A stretch of DNA of 64,000 bases from assembly GCA_965245735.1 (NCBI GenBank), contig CBDFAX010000008.1, positions 11,091 through 75,090 on the forward strand. Direction: 5' to 3'. Positions 15,861 through 24,989 of the stretch are shown piece by piece. The notes under the pieces were generated by a model. The model saw only the letters and a list, made by a program, of their open reading frames with translations. It did no database searches and was not told the DNA's origin. How positions within the stretch are numbered: position 1 is the first letter of the stretch; every line of letters starts with the position of its first letter. A program made the position numbers and the translations under genes. Source of the stretch: Abiotrophia sp965245735 (GTDB taxonomy: Bacteria; Bacillota; Bacilli; Lactobacillales; Aerococcaceae).

Positions 15861-16973
15861 ATGGTAGAAATGAAATTAAAAGGCATCCACAAAAAATATG
15901 ATAATGCCGACTTCTATTCCGTTACTGACTTTAACTTAGACATTGCAGACCGCGAATTCATCGTCTTCGTTGGTCCTTCTGGTTGTGGTAAGTCTACTAC
16001 ATTGCGTATGATTGCCGGTTTGGAAGATATTTCTGAAGGGGAATTATGGATTGGCGACCGCCTCATGAACGACGTAGCACCTAAAGACCGCGACATCGCC
16101 ATGGTATTCCAAAACTACGCCCTCTACCCACACATGACTGTCTTCGACAACATGGCCTTCGGTTTGAAACTTCGTAAATATCCAAAAGAAGAAATCAAAC
16201 AACGTGTAGAGAACGCAGCTGAAATCTTAGGCTTATCTCAATACTTAGACCGCAAACCAGCTGCTTTGTCTGGTGGTCAACGTCAACGTGTTGCCTTAGG
16301 TCGTGCCATCGTCCGCGATGCTAAAGTCTTCCTCATGGACGAACCACTCTCTAACTTGGATGCTAAGCTCCGTGTGCAAATGCGTGCTGAAATTGCAAAA
16401 TTACACCAACGCTTGAACACCACTACCATCTACGTAACCCACGACCAAACCGAAGCTATGACCATGGCTAGCCGGATTGTCATCATGAAAGATGGGATTA
16501 TCCAACAAATCGGTAGCCCACAAGAAGTTTACGACACACCAAACAACGTCTTCGTTGCTGGCTTTATTGGCTCTCCTGCCATGAACTTCTTCAAAGTTAA
16601 ATTCGAAAACGGCATGATTAGCAATGGCCGCGACTTAACCTTAGAAGTAACAGATCCACAACGTCGCTACTTAGTAGAACGTGGTTACGAAGGCAAGGAA
16701 GTCATCTTCGGTATTCGTCCAGAAGACATTCAATCTGAACAAATCTTCTTAGACTCCTATCCAAAATCAGTAGTTCGTTCAGAAGTTGTCGTATCTGAAT
16801 TATTAGGGGCAGAAACGATGCTTTACTCTAAAGTTGGGGACACTGAATTCATCGCTCGTGTCGATGCACGTGACTACCACAACCCAGGTGAAACCGTAGA
16901 ACTCGGCTTCAACATGAACAAGGCTCACTTCTTCGATCCAGAAACCGAATTAGTAATTCGCGAAGAAGCATAA
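15861..16973 (+). CDS. msmK: Sugar ABC transporter ATPase, MsmK/UgpC/MalK type
   Basis: A 370-residue ATPase that powers oligosaccharide uptake transporters. It has Walker A GPSGCGKST, the signature LSGGQRQRVALGRA, Walker B VFLMDEPLSNLDAKLR, the H-loop VTHDQTEAM, and a C-terminal MalK-type regulatory domain from about residue 235. There are no permease or binding-protein genes beside it, so it is probably a shared ATPase serving several transporters encoded elsewhere, as MsmK does in streptococci. Codon use is markedly biased to preferred codons, suggesting high expression. Confidence 0.93.
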   Translation: MVEMKLKGIHKKYDNADFYSVTDFNLDIADREFIVFVGPSGCGKSTTLRMIAGLEDISEGELWIGDRLMNDVAPKDRDIAMVFQNYALYPHMTVFDNMAFGLKLRKYPKEEIKQRVENAAEILGLSQYLDRKPAALSGGQRQRVALGRAIVRDAKVFLMDEPLSNLDAKLRVQMRAEIAKLHQRLNTTTIYVTHDQTEAMTMASRIVIMKDGIIQQIGSPQEVYDTPNNVFVAGFIGSPAMNFFKVKFENGMISNGRDLTLEVTDPQRRYLVERGYEGKEVIFGIRPEDIQSEQIFLDSYPKSVVRSEVVVSELLGAETMLYSKVGDTEFIARVDARDYHNPGETVELGFNMNKAHFFDPETELVIREEA

Positions 16974-16996
16974 GCTTAACTAGTCTACCACTCCGA

Positions 16997-17021
16997 CCCT
17001 CCTCATCTGAGGAGGGTTTTT
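16997..17021 (+). terminator. Terminator after msmK
   Basis: Perfect stem CCCTCCTC-ATCT-GAGGAGGG followed by TTTTT. Confidence 0.92.
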
Positions 17022-17097
17022 AGCGTCTAACTGACGACAATTGCACCTCAAATCTGTGACAAGTCCCTAACATCCGTCATTTAGGGACCGGTATCAG

Positions 17098-17126
17098 TTG
17101 CTTTTTGCCTGCCATCGTCCTAGAAT
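17098..17126 (+). promoter_or_regulatory. Promoter for the alpha-amylase gene
   Basis: TTGCTT (17098-17103), 17-base spacer, TAGAAT (17121-17126). A hairpin GTCCCTAA/TTAGGGAC (17063-17088) lies just upstream. Confidence 0.6.
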
Positions 17127-17160
17127 AGAGCCATACAAATTGTAAAAGGAGGCTCGCACC

Positions 17161-18618
17161 ATGCAAAACCAGACTTTAATGCAAGCTTTTGAATGGTATC
17201 TGCCGAGTGACCACCAGCACTGGAATCGACTTGCCCAACTAGCTCCAGAATTAGCTGCCAAGGGCATTCGCAAAATCTGGCTCCCGCCTGCCTTCAAAGG
17301 CACCAACAAAGACGACGTCGGCTATGGCGTCTATGACTTGTTCGACTTGGGAGAATTCGACCAGAAGGGAACTATTCCTACTAAATACGGAACTAAAGAC
17401 GACTATCTCGCTCTGATTGAAACTTTGAAAGCTAATGGGATTGACCCCATCGCTGATATCGTCCTCAACCACAAGGCCGGCGCCGACCACAAGGAACGCT
17501 TTACGGTCATTGAGATGAATCCTAATAATCGTCAAGAAGCAATCTCTGAACCCTTTGAAATTGAAGGTTGGACTTGCTTCACCTTTGATGGTCGCCAGAA
17601 AACCTACAATGATTTCACCTGGCACTGGTATCACTTTACAGGGACCGACTATGACGCTGGCCGTAACCGATCCGGTATTTATCTGATTCAAGGAGATAAT
17701 AAGGGTTGGGCTGACGACACGCTCGTTGACGACGAGAACGGTAACTATGACTATCTTATGTATGATGACATCGACTTCAAGCATCCGGAAGTGGTCCAAC
17801 ATCTCTATGAATGGGCCCATTGGTTTATTGAAACTACTGGAGTTCGCGGCTTCCGCCTAGATGCCGTTAAACACATCGATTCCTTCTTCATGAAGAACTT
17901 TATCCGAGACTTAACCGAACACTATGGCGATGATTTCTATGTCTTCGGTGAATTCTGGAATGGCGATGAAGAAGCCAATAGCCAATATTTGGAGAAAACT
18001 GACTTCCACTATGACTTGGTAGACGTCAAGCTCCACCAGAACTTCTTCGATGCCGGTCAAGCCGGAGCAGATTACGACTTGAGTAAGATCTTCGACCAAA
18101 CCCTCATGCAAAACTACCCAGAATCGGCGGTTACCTTCGTGGATAACCACGATACCCAACGGGGTCAAGCCCTTGAATCGACCGTAGCAGAATGGTTCAA
18201 GCCTCTGGCTTATGCCATGATTTTCTTGCGCCAATCCGGTTTACCTTGTGTCTTCTATGGCGACTACTTTGGTATCCAAGGGGACTTTGCCCAAGAATCC
18301 TTCCAAGAAGTCATCGATAAATTGCTCAATCTACGGCTTTACCATGCCTATGGTCAAGAAACTGACTATCTCGATGATCCTAACTGTATTGCTTGGACGC
18401 GGGCTGGTAATGAAGAAAATGATGGCCAGCCATTGGCAGTCATTCTCTCCAACAAAGACGATGCTAGCAAGCGCCTCTTCTTGGGCCCTGAATGGGCTGG
18501 CCGTACTTTCCGTGATGGCTTAGAACATCATGAAGCCAGCATCACCATCGAAGAGGACGGTTGGGCTGATTTCCCTGTTCATGGCGGTTCTGTCTCTGCT
18601 TGGATTTTAGCAGATTAA
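17161..18618 (+). CDS. Cytoplasmic alpha-amylase (GH13)
   Basis: A 485-residue glycoside hydrolase family 13 enzyme. The catalytic residues are in GFRLDAVKHID (nucleophile Asp), VFGEFW (acid/base Glu) and TFVDNHDTQ (transition-state Asp). There is no signal peptide (it starts MQNQTLMQAFEWYLPSD), so it acts inside the cell, presumably on maltodextrins or stored glycogen. The MQAFEWY start and the long B domain are typical of the bacterial liquefying/intracellular subfamily. It has its own promoter and follows the sugar ABC ATPase gene. Confidence 0.93.
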   Translation: MQNQTLMQAFEWYLPSDHQHWNRLAQLAPELAAKGIRKIWLPPAFKGTNKDDVGYGVYDLFDLGEFDQKGTIPTKYGTKDDYLALIETLKANGIDPIADIVLNHKAGADHKERFTVIEMNPNNRQEAISEPFEIEGWTCFTFDGRQKTYNDFTWHWYHFTGTDYDAGRNRSGIYLIQGDNKGWADDTLVDDENGNYDYLMYDDIDFKHPEVVQHLYEWAHWFIETTGVRGFRLDAVKHIDSFFMKNFIRDLTEHYGDDFYVFGEFWNGDEEANSQYLEKTDFHYDLVDVKLHQNFFDAGQAGADYDLSKIFDQTLMQNYPESAVTFVDNHDTQRGQALESTVAEWFKPLAYAMIFLRQSGLPCVFYGDYFGIQGDFAQESFQEVIDKLLNLRLYHAYGQETDYLDDPNCIAWTRAGNEENDGQPLAVILSNKDDASKRLFLGPEWAGRTFRDGLEHHEASITIEEDGWADFPVHGGSVSAWILAD

Positions 18619-18637
18619 GCAATTAATAGTAGATAAA

Positions 18638-18671
18638 TTTCCCATTATATCATATATGATATAATGGGAAA
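18638..18671 (+). repeat. 34-base perfect palindrome
   Basis: Positions 18638-18654 are the exact reverse complement of 18655-18671, with the arm TTTCCCATTATATCATA. It sits between the convergent amylase and dnaB genes, two bases before a normal bidirectional terminator. It may be an RNA-stabilising or extra termination hairpin, though no T tract follows. Confidence 0.85.
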
Positions 18672-18673
18672 GC

Positions 18674-18703
18674 AAAAGGCTGAGACTTGAGTCTCAGCCT
18701 TTT
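18674..18703. terminator. Bidirectional terminator between amylase and dnaB
   Basis: Perfect 14-base arms AAAAGGCTGAGACT (18674-18687) and its complement (18690-18703), with A/T ends on both sides, serve both convergent genes. Confidence 0.9.
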
Positions 18704-18706
18704 CGT

Positions 18707-20098
18707 TTATTGATAATTTACTTGATCCTCTGGGCGATAGGACAAGTTAGAAAACTTGTTATACTCTTTCTTAAAGAGTAAGTTGACGGTATCTCGAGCC
18801 CCTGACCGGTTCTTAGCCAGAATCACTTCAATCGTGTTATCTGGCAAGGAATCGTCATGGTCTGGCTCGTCGCCCGGCTCGTCATGGCGGTGATAATCAT
18901 GACGATAGAGGAAGGCCACGATATCCGCATCCTGCTCGATAGACCCGGATTCCCGGATGTCACTTAAAATTGGTCGCTTGTTTTGGCGCTGTTCCAAGCC
19001 CCGTGAGAGCTGAGACAAGGCAATAACTGGCACATGCAATTCCTTGGCTAATTTTTTGAGTTGGCGTGAAATCTCAGAAACTTCTTGTTGGCGGTTTTCA
19101 CGACCATTGCCTTCAATCAATTGCAGGTAGTCGATGACAATCAAGCCCAAGTCAGGATTTTCCTGCTTGAGTCGGCGACATTTGGCCCGAATTTCGGAGA
19201 CCTTAATCCCCGCTGAATCATCGATGAAAATCTTGGCATTCTTAAGGGTATCGGTCGCAATAGTGAAGCTAGACCACTCATCTTCGGTTAGTTGACCCGT
19301 CTTCATGTTGGATGCAAAGATATTCCCCTCCGCACAGACCATCCGATAGACTAAGTCAATCGCCCCCATTTCTAGGGAGAAGATGGCAACCGGCACCTTG
19401 GATTTGGTGGCCACGTTCTGAGCGATATTGAGGGCAAAGGCTGTCTTACCTACGGAAGGACGGGCGGCAATAATAATTAACTGATCGCCTTGGAAGCCTG
19501 AAGTCATCTTATCCAAATCATGATAGCCTGTAGCCAGTCCCGTAATGTCGCGCTTTTCCTCAGAAAGCTTAACCACACGGTCATAGGCTTCCACTACTAG
19601 GTGGCGCATTTCTTTTGGCTTATTGACTTGGCTACCTTCCCCGATTGAGAGAATCAGCTTCTCACTACGGTCTACAATATTTTCTACAGTATCGGACTCA
19701 TCATAAGCTTCCGAACTAATGGTTGTAGTGGCCGCAATCAGACGTCGCAAGGTCGATTTTTGTTTGACGATATTGGCATAATACTCCACGTGTTCTGCCG
19801 TTGGCGTCGCTTCGATTAATTCTGCCAGATAGCTAGCGCCTCCAGCATTTTCTAAAGCATCATAGGCTTCCAGTTGATTGACCACCATGACGAAGTCCAA
19901 AGCTCCGTTGCGGTCAAAGACCACATCAATGGCATTAAAAATCAATTGGTGGGATCGTTTATAGAAGTCATCTTCACTGATAATGGCCTGGACGGTCCCG
20001 ATTTTACGTGGATCTAGGAATAAAGCACCTAGTACCGCACGTTCAGCTTCAATATTATGAGGCATTATTCGTTGCTCATTAAGATTTAATTCTGTCAC
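18707..20098 (-). CDS. dnaB: Replicative DNA helicase
   Basis: The 463-residue DnaB-family (DnaC in Bacillus naming) hexameric helicase unwinds DNA at the fork. It has the N-terminal collar domain (NIEAERAVLGALFLDPRKI), Walker A IAARPSVGKTAFALNIAQ, Walker B LIVIDYLQLIEG and the DIRESGSIEQDADIV segment. In many relatives this gene follows rplI; here it is about 34 kb away and convergent with the amylase gene. It ends 4 bases after the shared terminator. Confidence 0.97.
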   Translation of the reverse strand: MTELNLNEQRIMPHNIEAERAVLGALFLDPRKIGTVQAIISEDDFYKRSHQLIFNAIDVVFDRNGALDFVMVVNQLEAYDALENAGGASYLAELIEATPTAEHVEYYANIVKQKSTLRRLIAATTTISSEAYDESDTVENIVDRSEKLILSIGEGSQVNKPKEMRHLVVEAYDRVVKLSEEKRDITGLATGYHDLDKMTSGFQGDQLIIIAARPSVGKTAFALNIAQNVATKSKVPVAIFSLEMGAIDLVYRMVCAEGNIFASNMKTGQLTEDEWSSFTIATDTLKNAKIFIDDSAGIKVSEIRAKCRRLKQENPDLGLIVIDYLQLIEGNGRENRQQEVSEISRQLKKLAKELHVPVIALSQLSRGLEQRQNKRPILSDIRESGSIEQDADIVAFLYRHDYHRHDEPGDEPDHDDSLPDNTIEVILAKNRSGARDTVNLLFKKEYNKFSNLSYRPEDQVNYQ

Positions 20099-20170
20099 TA
20101 GGTTCCCTTCTTTCTACTCATATGTAGTTTACTAAATGTCTTAGCCCTTTTCAAGTAGGGTGATATGCCC

Positions 20171-20199
20171 TTGCCAAATAGCCTTAAATTCTATATAAT
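20171..20199 (+). promoter_or_regulatory. mnmE promoter
   Basis: TTGCCA (20171-20176), 17-base spacer, perfect TATAAT (20194-20199). The transcript would start near 20206 and run about 100 bases before the mnmE start codon. Confidence 0.85.
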
Positions 20200-20223
20200 A
20201 CAGATGAATTGATAGTAGCAGTC

Positions 20224-20281
20224 AAAGTGCTTACTACCCCAACTGGCCATATCCAAGGGGGTAGTCTAGGCACTTTTTTTG
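20224..20281 (+). terminator. Terminator in the mnmE leader (attenuator or small RNA end)
   Basis: A stem built from GTGC/GCAC and ACTACCCC/GGGGTAGT with a small bulge is followed by seven T. It lies between the strong mnmE promoter and the mnmE start at 20304, so it must either be read through under control or end a small RNA of about 75 bases. Confidence 0.75.
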
Positions 20282-20303
20282 TGACAAGAGAAAGGAGCCC
20301 GCC

Positions 20304-21686
20304 ATGTACACCCAAGATACCATTGTCGCCATCTCAACTGCCCTAGGCGAGGGCGCTATCGGCCTAGTCCGCCTGTCTGGACCCGAAGCCATCGCCATCG
20401 CCAACCGGCTCTTTCCAGAAAAGGACCTCAGCCAAGTGGCTAGTCATACCATTCACTATGGCCATATCCAAGATCCCCAGTCAGGCCAAGTCTTGGATGA
20501 AGTCATGACCAGCGTCATGAAAGCCCCACGTTCTTATACGACAGAAGATGTCGTCGAAATCAACGGCCACGGCGGGATTGTTGCCATTCAATCCATCCTC
20601 AATGCCTGCTTAGCCCAAGGAGCTCGCCTGGCTGAAGCTGGGGAATTTACCCAGCGCGCCTTCCTCAATGGCCGCATTGACCTATCTCAGGCTGAAGCCA
20701 TCATGGATTTAATCAGCGCCAAGACTAGTCGTGCCAAAGATGCGGCCATGAGCCAACTCCAAGGAAGCCTCAAACACAAAATTCGCCAGTTGCGAGACAC
20801 CATGCTTAACACCTTGGCACAGGTCGAAGTCACTATCGATTATCCAGAATACGATGATGTTGAAGAACTTTCTCTCCAGCAACTTGCCTCCACAGCAGAA
20901 TTGGTGCAAAGCGAAGTCCGGGCCATTTTACGTCAGGCCACCCAAGGCAAGCTTTTCCGTGAAGGGATTAAAACGGCTATCATTGGCCGCCCTAATGTTG
21001 GTAAATCCAGTCTTCTTAACTACTTAATTGGCGAAGACAAGGCCATTGTCACCGATATTGCCGGTACGACTCGAGATACTATTGAAGAATACATTTCCAT
21101 CAAAGGGGTCCCCCTCCATATTATCGATACGGCCGGCATTCGCCATACAGATGAAGTAGTCGAGCAAATCGGGGTAGAAAAGAGCCGTGCCATGATTGAA
21201 TCGGCAGACCTGATTCTCCTTATCTTGAATCAAGCCCAAGCTCTGGATCCAATGGATTTAGAACTTTTAGAACTGACACAAAATAAGGCCCGCATCATCC
21301 TCTTAAATAAGCAAGATTTACCTAACCAATGGGCTATTGAAGACTTAGCAAGTTATCTGCAAGATGATTCGGACATTATAAAAACCTCTGTCCTAACTGA
21401 GGACGGCTTAACTGCCCTTGAAGATGCTATTTCGGCACGCTTCTTATCCGGTAATCTCCAGTCTACCGACCTCAACTATCTCTTGAACAGTCGCCACACC
21501 CATCTGCTCAACCAAGCCCTAGCCAGTTTAGATGAAGTCATCCAGTCTTGTGCTATGAGCCTACCAGTGGATCTCATTCAGATAGATTATACCCGTGCCT
21601 GGGATGCCCTGGGCGAAATCACAGGTGACAGTGTTCAAGATGAGCTCTTAACCAAACTATTCAGCCAATTCTGCTTAGGTAAATAA
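20304..21686 (+). CDS. mnmE: tRNA modification GTPase MnmE
   Basis: A 460-residue GTPase that with MnmG makes the cmnm5 group on wobble U34 of several tRNAs. The N-terminal folate-binding domain (TIVAISTALGEGAIGLVRLSGPEA) is followed by the inserted G domain: GRPNVGKSSLLN, DIAGTTRDT, DTAGI and NKQD. The C-terminus ends FCLGK, holding the conserved CxGK cysteine. A GAAAGGAG ribosome binding site precedes the ATG. It forms a cluster with nudix and mnmG. Confidence 0.97.
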   Translation: MYTQDTIVAISTALGEGAIGLVRLSGPEAIAIANRLFPEKDLSQVASHTIHYGHIQDPQSGQVLDEVMTSVMKAPRSYTTEDVVEINGHGGIVAIQSILNACLAQGARLAEAGEFTQRAFLNGRIDLSQAEAIMDLISAKTSRAKDAAMSQLQGSLKHKIRQLRDTMLNTLAQVEVTIDYPEYDDVEELSLQQLASTAELVQSEVRAILRQATQGKLFREGIKTAIIGRPNVGKSSLLNYLIGEDKAIVTDIAGTTRDTIEEYISIKGVPLHIIDTAGIRHTDEVVEQIGVEKSRAMIESADLILLILNQAQALDPMDLELLELTQNKARIILLNKQDLPNQWAIEDLASYLQDDSDIIKTSVLTEDGLTALEDAISARFLSGNLQSTDLNYLLNSRHTHLLNQALASLDEVIQSCAMSLPVDLIQIDYTRAWDALGEITGDSVQDELLTKLFSQFCLGK

Positions 21687-21698
21687 GGAGGATAGATC

Positions 21699-22175
21699 AT
21701 GCCAAAACTCGCCACTATCTGTTATATCGATAATGGCCACTCTCTGCTATTGCTCCACCGCAACAAGAAGCCAAATGATGTCCATGAAGGTAAATGGATT
21801 GGCGTCGGCGGTAAATTAGAAGCCGGCGAAAGCCCAGAGGAATGTGTCATTCGCGAAGCCAAGGAAGAAACCGGCCTGACCCTACATCAGCCGCAATTGG
21901 TGGGCATTATCGTCTTCCCGGAATTTACGCCCGGCAATGACTGGTACACTTACGTCTTTCGGGCCCGTCATTTTGAGGGCCAAGTCATTGACTGCAATGA
22001 AGGTACCCTAGAGTGGGTACCCTATGACCAAGTCCTTAGCCGGCCTAGTTGGGAAGGGGATCACATCTTCTTAAGCTGGATTTTAGAGCAGAAACCTTTC
22101 TTTTCAGCCAAATTCAGCTATTCCCCTGATAATCGCCTACTTGATCACGAAGTTATTTTTTACACTCATCCATAA
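21699..22175 (+). CDS. Nudix hydrolase (MutT-like)
   Basis: A 158-residue Nudix hydrolase with an intact box GKLEAGESPEECVIREAKEETGL (residues about 37-60), containing the REAKEET metal-binding core. Such proteins hydrolyse nucleoside diphosphate-linked substrates; sequence similarity to 8-oxo-dGTP diphosphatases is suggestive but the substrate cannot be assigned. It is placed between mnmE (12-base gap) and mnmG (20-base gap) with its own AGGAGG site, which is not the usual arrangement. Confidence 0.88.
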   Translation: MPKLATICYIDNGHSLLLLHRNKKPNDVHEGKWIGVGGKLEAGESPEECVIREAKEETGLTLHQPQLVGIIVFPEFTPGNDWYTYVFRARHFEGQVIDCNEGTLEWVPYDQVLSRPSWEGDHIFLSWILEQKPFFSAKFSYSPDNRLLDHEVIFYTHP

Positions 22176-22195
22176 ATCACAAAGGAGTCAAAACC

Positions 22196-24112
22196 ATGCA
22201 AGAATTCTCTGCTGGCCACTATGAAGTCATTGTTGTCGGCGCTGGCCATGCCGGTTCAGAAGCCGCACTGGCGGCAGCTCGTATGGGCTGTCGCACCCTG
22301 CTCTTAACCATTAGCTTAGAGATGGTGGCTTTTATGCCCTGCAACCCTTCTGTAGGGGGGCCTGCCAAGGGTGTTGTCGTTCGCGAAATCGATGCCCTCG
22401 GTGGCGAAATGGGCCGCAATATTGATAAGACCTACATCCAAATGCGCATGCTCAACACTGGGAAGGGACCAGCCGTCCAAGCCCTACGCGCCCAGGCAGA
22501 CAAACATGCCTATGCGACCGCTATGAAACAAACCATTGAGGCTTGTCCTAACCTAGACCTCAAACAAGGGCTAGTTGACCGACTAGTAGTGGAAGAAGGA
22601 CAAGTCCGTGGCGTTGTCACGTCGACTGGCGCCCGCTATAATGCGGATGCCGTTGTCCTAACTGCTGGTACCTCTTCACGCGGCCAAATCATTATTGGTG
22701 AGCTCAAGTATTCATCTGGTCCCAACAATACCCTACCATCTCAAAAACTCTCTGAACACCTTTTGGAATTGGGTTTTGAATTAGCTCGTTTCAAAACTGG
22801 AACACCTATGCGTATCCACAAATCTAGCATTAACTATGACGCCATGGAGATTCAACCTGGAGATAGCCAACCCAACCATTTTTCCTTCCTAACGCCAGAT
22901 GCTGACTACCGACCTGACTTCGTCCCTTGTTGGCTGACCCATACCAGCCAAGATACCCATGAAATTATCAAGGCTAACCTCCATCGCGCCCCTATGTTTA
23001 CCGGCATCGTGGAGGGGGTAGGGGCACGTTATTGTCCTTCTATCGAAGACAAGATTGTGCGCTTCAGCGATAAGCCTCGCCATCAGATTTTTGTGGAGCC
23101 AGAAGGTCTAACGACCGATGAAATGTATATTCAAGGCCTATCCACCTCCATGCCAGAAGATGTGCAGCTTCAGATGCTCCATTCCATAGCGGGCTTAGAA
23201 AATGCTAAACTCATGCGACCAGGATACGCCATTGAATACGACGTGGTCATCCCGCATCAATTGCGTGCTAGCTTAGAAACCAAATTAGTACGTGGTCTCT
23301 ATACAGCTGGCCAAATGAACGGGACTAGCGGCTACGAAGAAGCGGCCGGCCAAGGCCTTATTGCTGGCATTAACGCAGCGCGTCAAGTCCAAGGGCAAGA
23401 CCCACTCATCATCAAACGGAGTGACGGCTATATTGGCGTCATGATTGACGACTTAGTTACCAAAGGGACCACAGAGCCTTATCGTCTCTTAACTTCCCGG
23501 GCAGAGTATCGTCTCTTGCTACGCCACGATAATGCTGACTTGCGACTGACGGAAATTGGCCACCAAATTGGCTTGGTCGATGATCAACGCTATGCAACCT
23601 ATCTAGCTAAGAAAGCCCTAGTTGACGCTGAAATCAAACGCTTGAAGAAAATCACCTTGACGCCTAAGACCCCTGGCCTTCAGGAACTCTTTGAGCGTGT
23701 AGGCTCTTCCTCCCTCTTAGACGGAATCAGCGCCTTCAATCTGCTCAAGCGACCAGAGATCCGCTATTTAGATTTAGTGACTATCATTCCGCGACCAGAA
23801 GGGCCATTGGAACGCCAGGAAGCAGAACAAGTTGAAATCCAGATTAAGTATGAAGGTTATATCCAAAAAGCCATCGAGAAAGTTGAAAAAGTCAAAGCTA
23901 TGGAAGAAAAACGTATTCCTGAAGATATTGACTACGACGCTATCTTGAATTTGGCTAATGAGGCGCGTGACCGCCTGAAATTAATTCAGCCAACTACCTT
24001 AGCGCAAGCTAGTCGGGTCAGTGGTGTTAACCCAGCAGACATTGCCATCTTGTCAGTCTACATCCAGCAAGGCAAGATTGCCCGCCTGCAAGATCGTCAA
24101 GCCCAAGACTAA
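22196..24112 (+). CDS. mnmG: tRNA uridine modification enzyme MnmG (GidA)
   Basis: A 638-residue FAD protein, partner of MnmE. The FAD-binding motif VIVVGAGHAGSEAALAAARMG is at the N-terminus, CNPSVGGPAKG and the GTSSRGQIIIGE region follow, and the C-terminal helical domain that contacts MnmE ends the protein (RVSGVNPADIAILSVYIQQGK). Full length. It is the last gene of the mnmE-nudix-mnmG unit, followed by a terminator. Confidence 0.98.
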   Translation: MQEFSAGHYEVIVVGAGHAGSEAALAAARMGCRTLLLTISLEMVAFMPCNPSVGGPAKGVVVREIDALGGEMGRNIDKTYIQMRMLNTGKGPAVQALRAQADKHAYATAMKQTIEACPNLDLKQGLVDRLVVEEGQVRGVVTSTGARYNADAVVLTAGTSSRGQIIIGELKYSSGPNNTLPSQKLSEHLLELGFELARFKTGTPMRIHKSSINYDAMEIQPGDSQPNHFSFLTPDADYRPDFVPCWLTHTSQDTHEIIKANLHRAPMFTGIVEGVGARYCPSIEDKIVRFSDKPRHQIFVEPEGLTTDEMYIQGLSTSMPEDVQLQMLHSIAGLENAKLMRPGYAIEYDVVIPHQLRASLETKLVRGLYTAGQMNGTSGYEEAAGQGLIAGINAARQVQGQDPLIIKRSDGYIGVMIDDLVTKGTTEPYRLLTSRAEYRLLLRHDNADLRLTEIGHQIGLVDDQRYATYLAKKALVDAEIKRLKKITLTPKTPGLQELFERVGSSSLLDGISAFNLLKRPEIRYLDLVTIIPRPEGPLERQEAEQVEIQIKYEGYIQKAIEKVEKVKAMEEKRIPEDIDYDAILNLANEARDRLKLIQPTTLAQASRVSGVNPADIAILSVYIQQGKIARLQDRQAQD

Positions 24113-24116
24113 AAGA

Positions 24117-24142
24117 AAAGCCCCTTTCAGGGGCTTTTTTTC
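24117..24142 (+). terminator. Terminator after mnmG
   Basis: Stem AAGCCCCT-TTC-AGGGGCTT followed by TTTTT. Confidence 0.92.
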
Positions 24143-24161
24143 TTCTATATAATAGAGTAAA

Positions 24162-24185
24162 GAGACAGGGCATCAACCCTGTCTC
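24162..24185 (-). terminator. Terminator after treR
   Basis: Perfect GAGACAGGG/CCCTGTCTC stem just past the treR stop; the minus-strand continuation TTTACTC is only moderately T-rich. Confidence 0.7.
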
Positions 24186-24194
24186 ATTTTTTCA

Positions 24195-24914
24195 TTATTT
24201 AATTGAGTGTCTACGACGTGCGAATTCTTGGAAGTGAAACTTCTCAAGACGTGTATGAGAAATACTGTATTGGAAGAAGGTAGTGTCTTCCAAGTAAACA
24301 AAGCTGTCTGTCTTAATGACATAGTCCATAGGTGTTAACTTCATGAGTTCCAAGCCTAGCTCAGACACAATCTCAGCCCGCATATCCTTGGTAGCATAGC
24401 TAATATCTAAGTCTAACTGACCTTCTAGGTACTCATAAACGGAGTTTTTAGCCACACGGCTTGGGATAGATGGCACCACACTGCAACGGAACCAGTCTTC
24501 ATCAATAATCATGACTTCGCCAGCGATAATCCGCGTACGCAATAAGTAAATAAAGCGTTCATTCTCAGTCACGCCTTCTTTACCAATGAGAAAGTCTGGG
24601 GCCTTCACGATTTCATTACGGATTACCCGTGTTTCAGCTTTCATATTTTGATCAGCCTGTAATTCTTTGAAGCTGACAAGTCCCGAGATAGGAAATGCAA
24701 AACGATTAAAATCTAAAACAGTAGAGCCACGACCTTGTTTCTTATGAATAAAGCCATTTTCTAACAAGAGTTTTTGTGCCTTACGGATGGTTTCACGGGA
24801 TACATCATAGATTTCAGCTAGTTCATGTTCAGTTGGAATTAATTCACCAATTGGGTAAGTCCCATTTTCAATTTTATGCTTAATGTCTAGATAGACTCTC
24901 TCAAATTTATTCAT
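24195..24914 (-). CDS. treR: Trehalose operon repressor TreR (GntR family)
   Basis: A 239-residue GntR/HutC-type regulator. The winged helix-turn-helix (NGTYPIGELIPTEHELAEIYDVSRETIRKAQKLLLENGFIHKKQGRGSTV) covers residues 17-67, and the rest is a UTRA effector-binding domain that in TreR senses trehalose-6-phosphate. It is last in the tre cluster and probably controls the TTGTCTGTACAA site upstream of treB. Confidence 0.9.
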   Translation of the reverse strand: MNKFERVYLDIKHKIENGTYPIGELIPTEHELAEIYDVSRETIRKAQKLLLENGFIHKKQGRGSTVLDFNRFAFPISGLVSFKELQADQNMKAETRVIRNEIVKAPDFLIGKEGVTENERFIYLLRTRIIAGEVMIIDEDWFRCSVVPSIPSRVAKNSVYEYLEGQLDLDISYATKDMRAEIVSELGLELMKLTPMDYVIKTDSFVYLEDTTFFQYSISHTRLEKFHFQEFARRRHSIK

Positions 24915-24989
24915 TTTTACACCTCGATACGTATTCTAGCATAATCTTTGACTTTGTGAAAGAGTTTATTCAGATTTTTTCTATATTTT

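Noticed and set aside
20236..20475. A 14-base repeat, TGGCCATATCCAAG, in the mnmE leader hairpin loop and again inside mnmE.
   Set aside because: Several 14-base matches are expected by chance in 64 kb, and neither flank extends the match.
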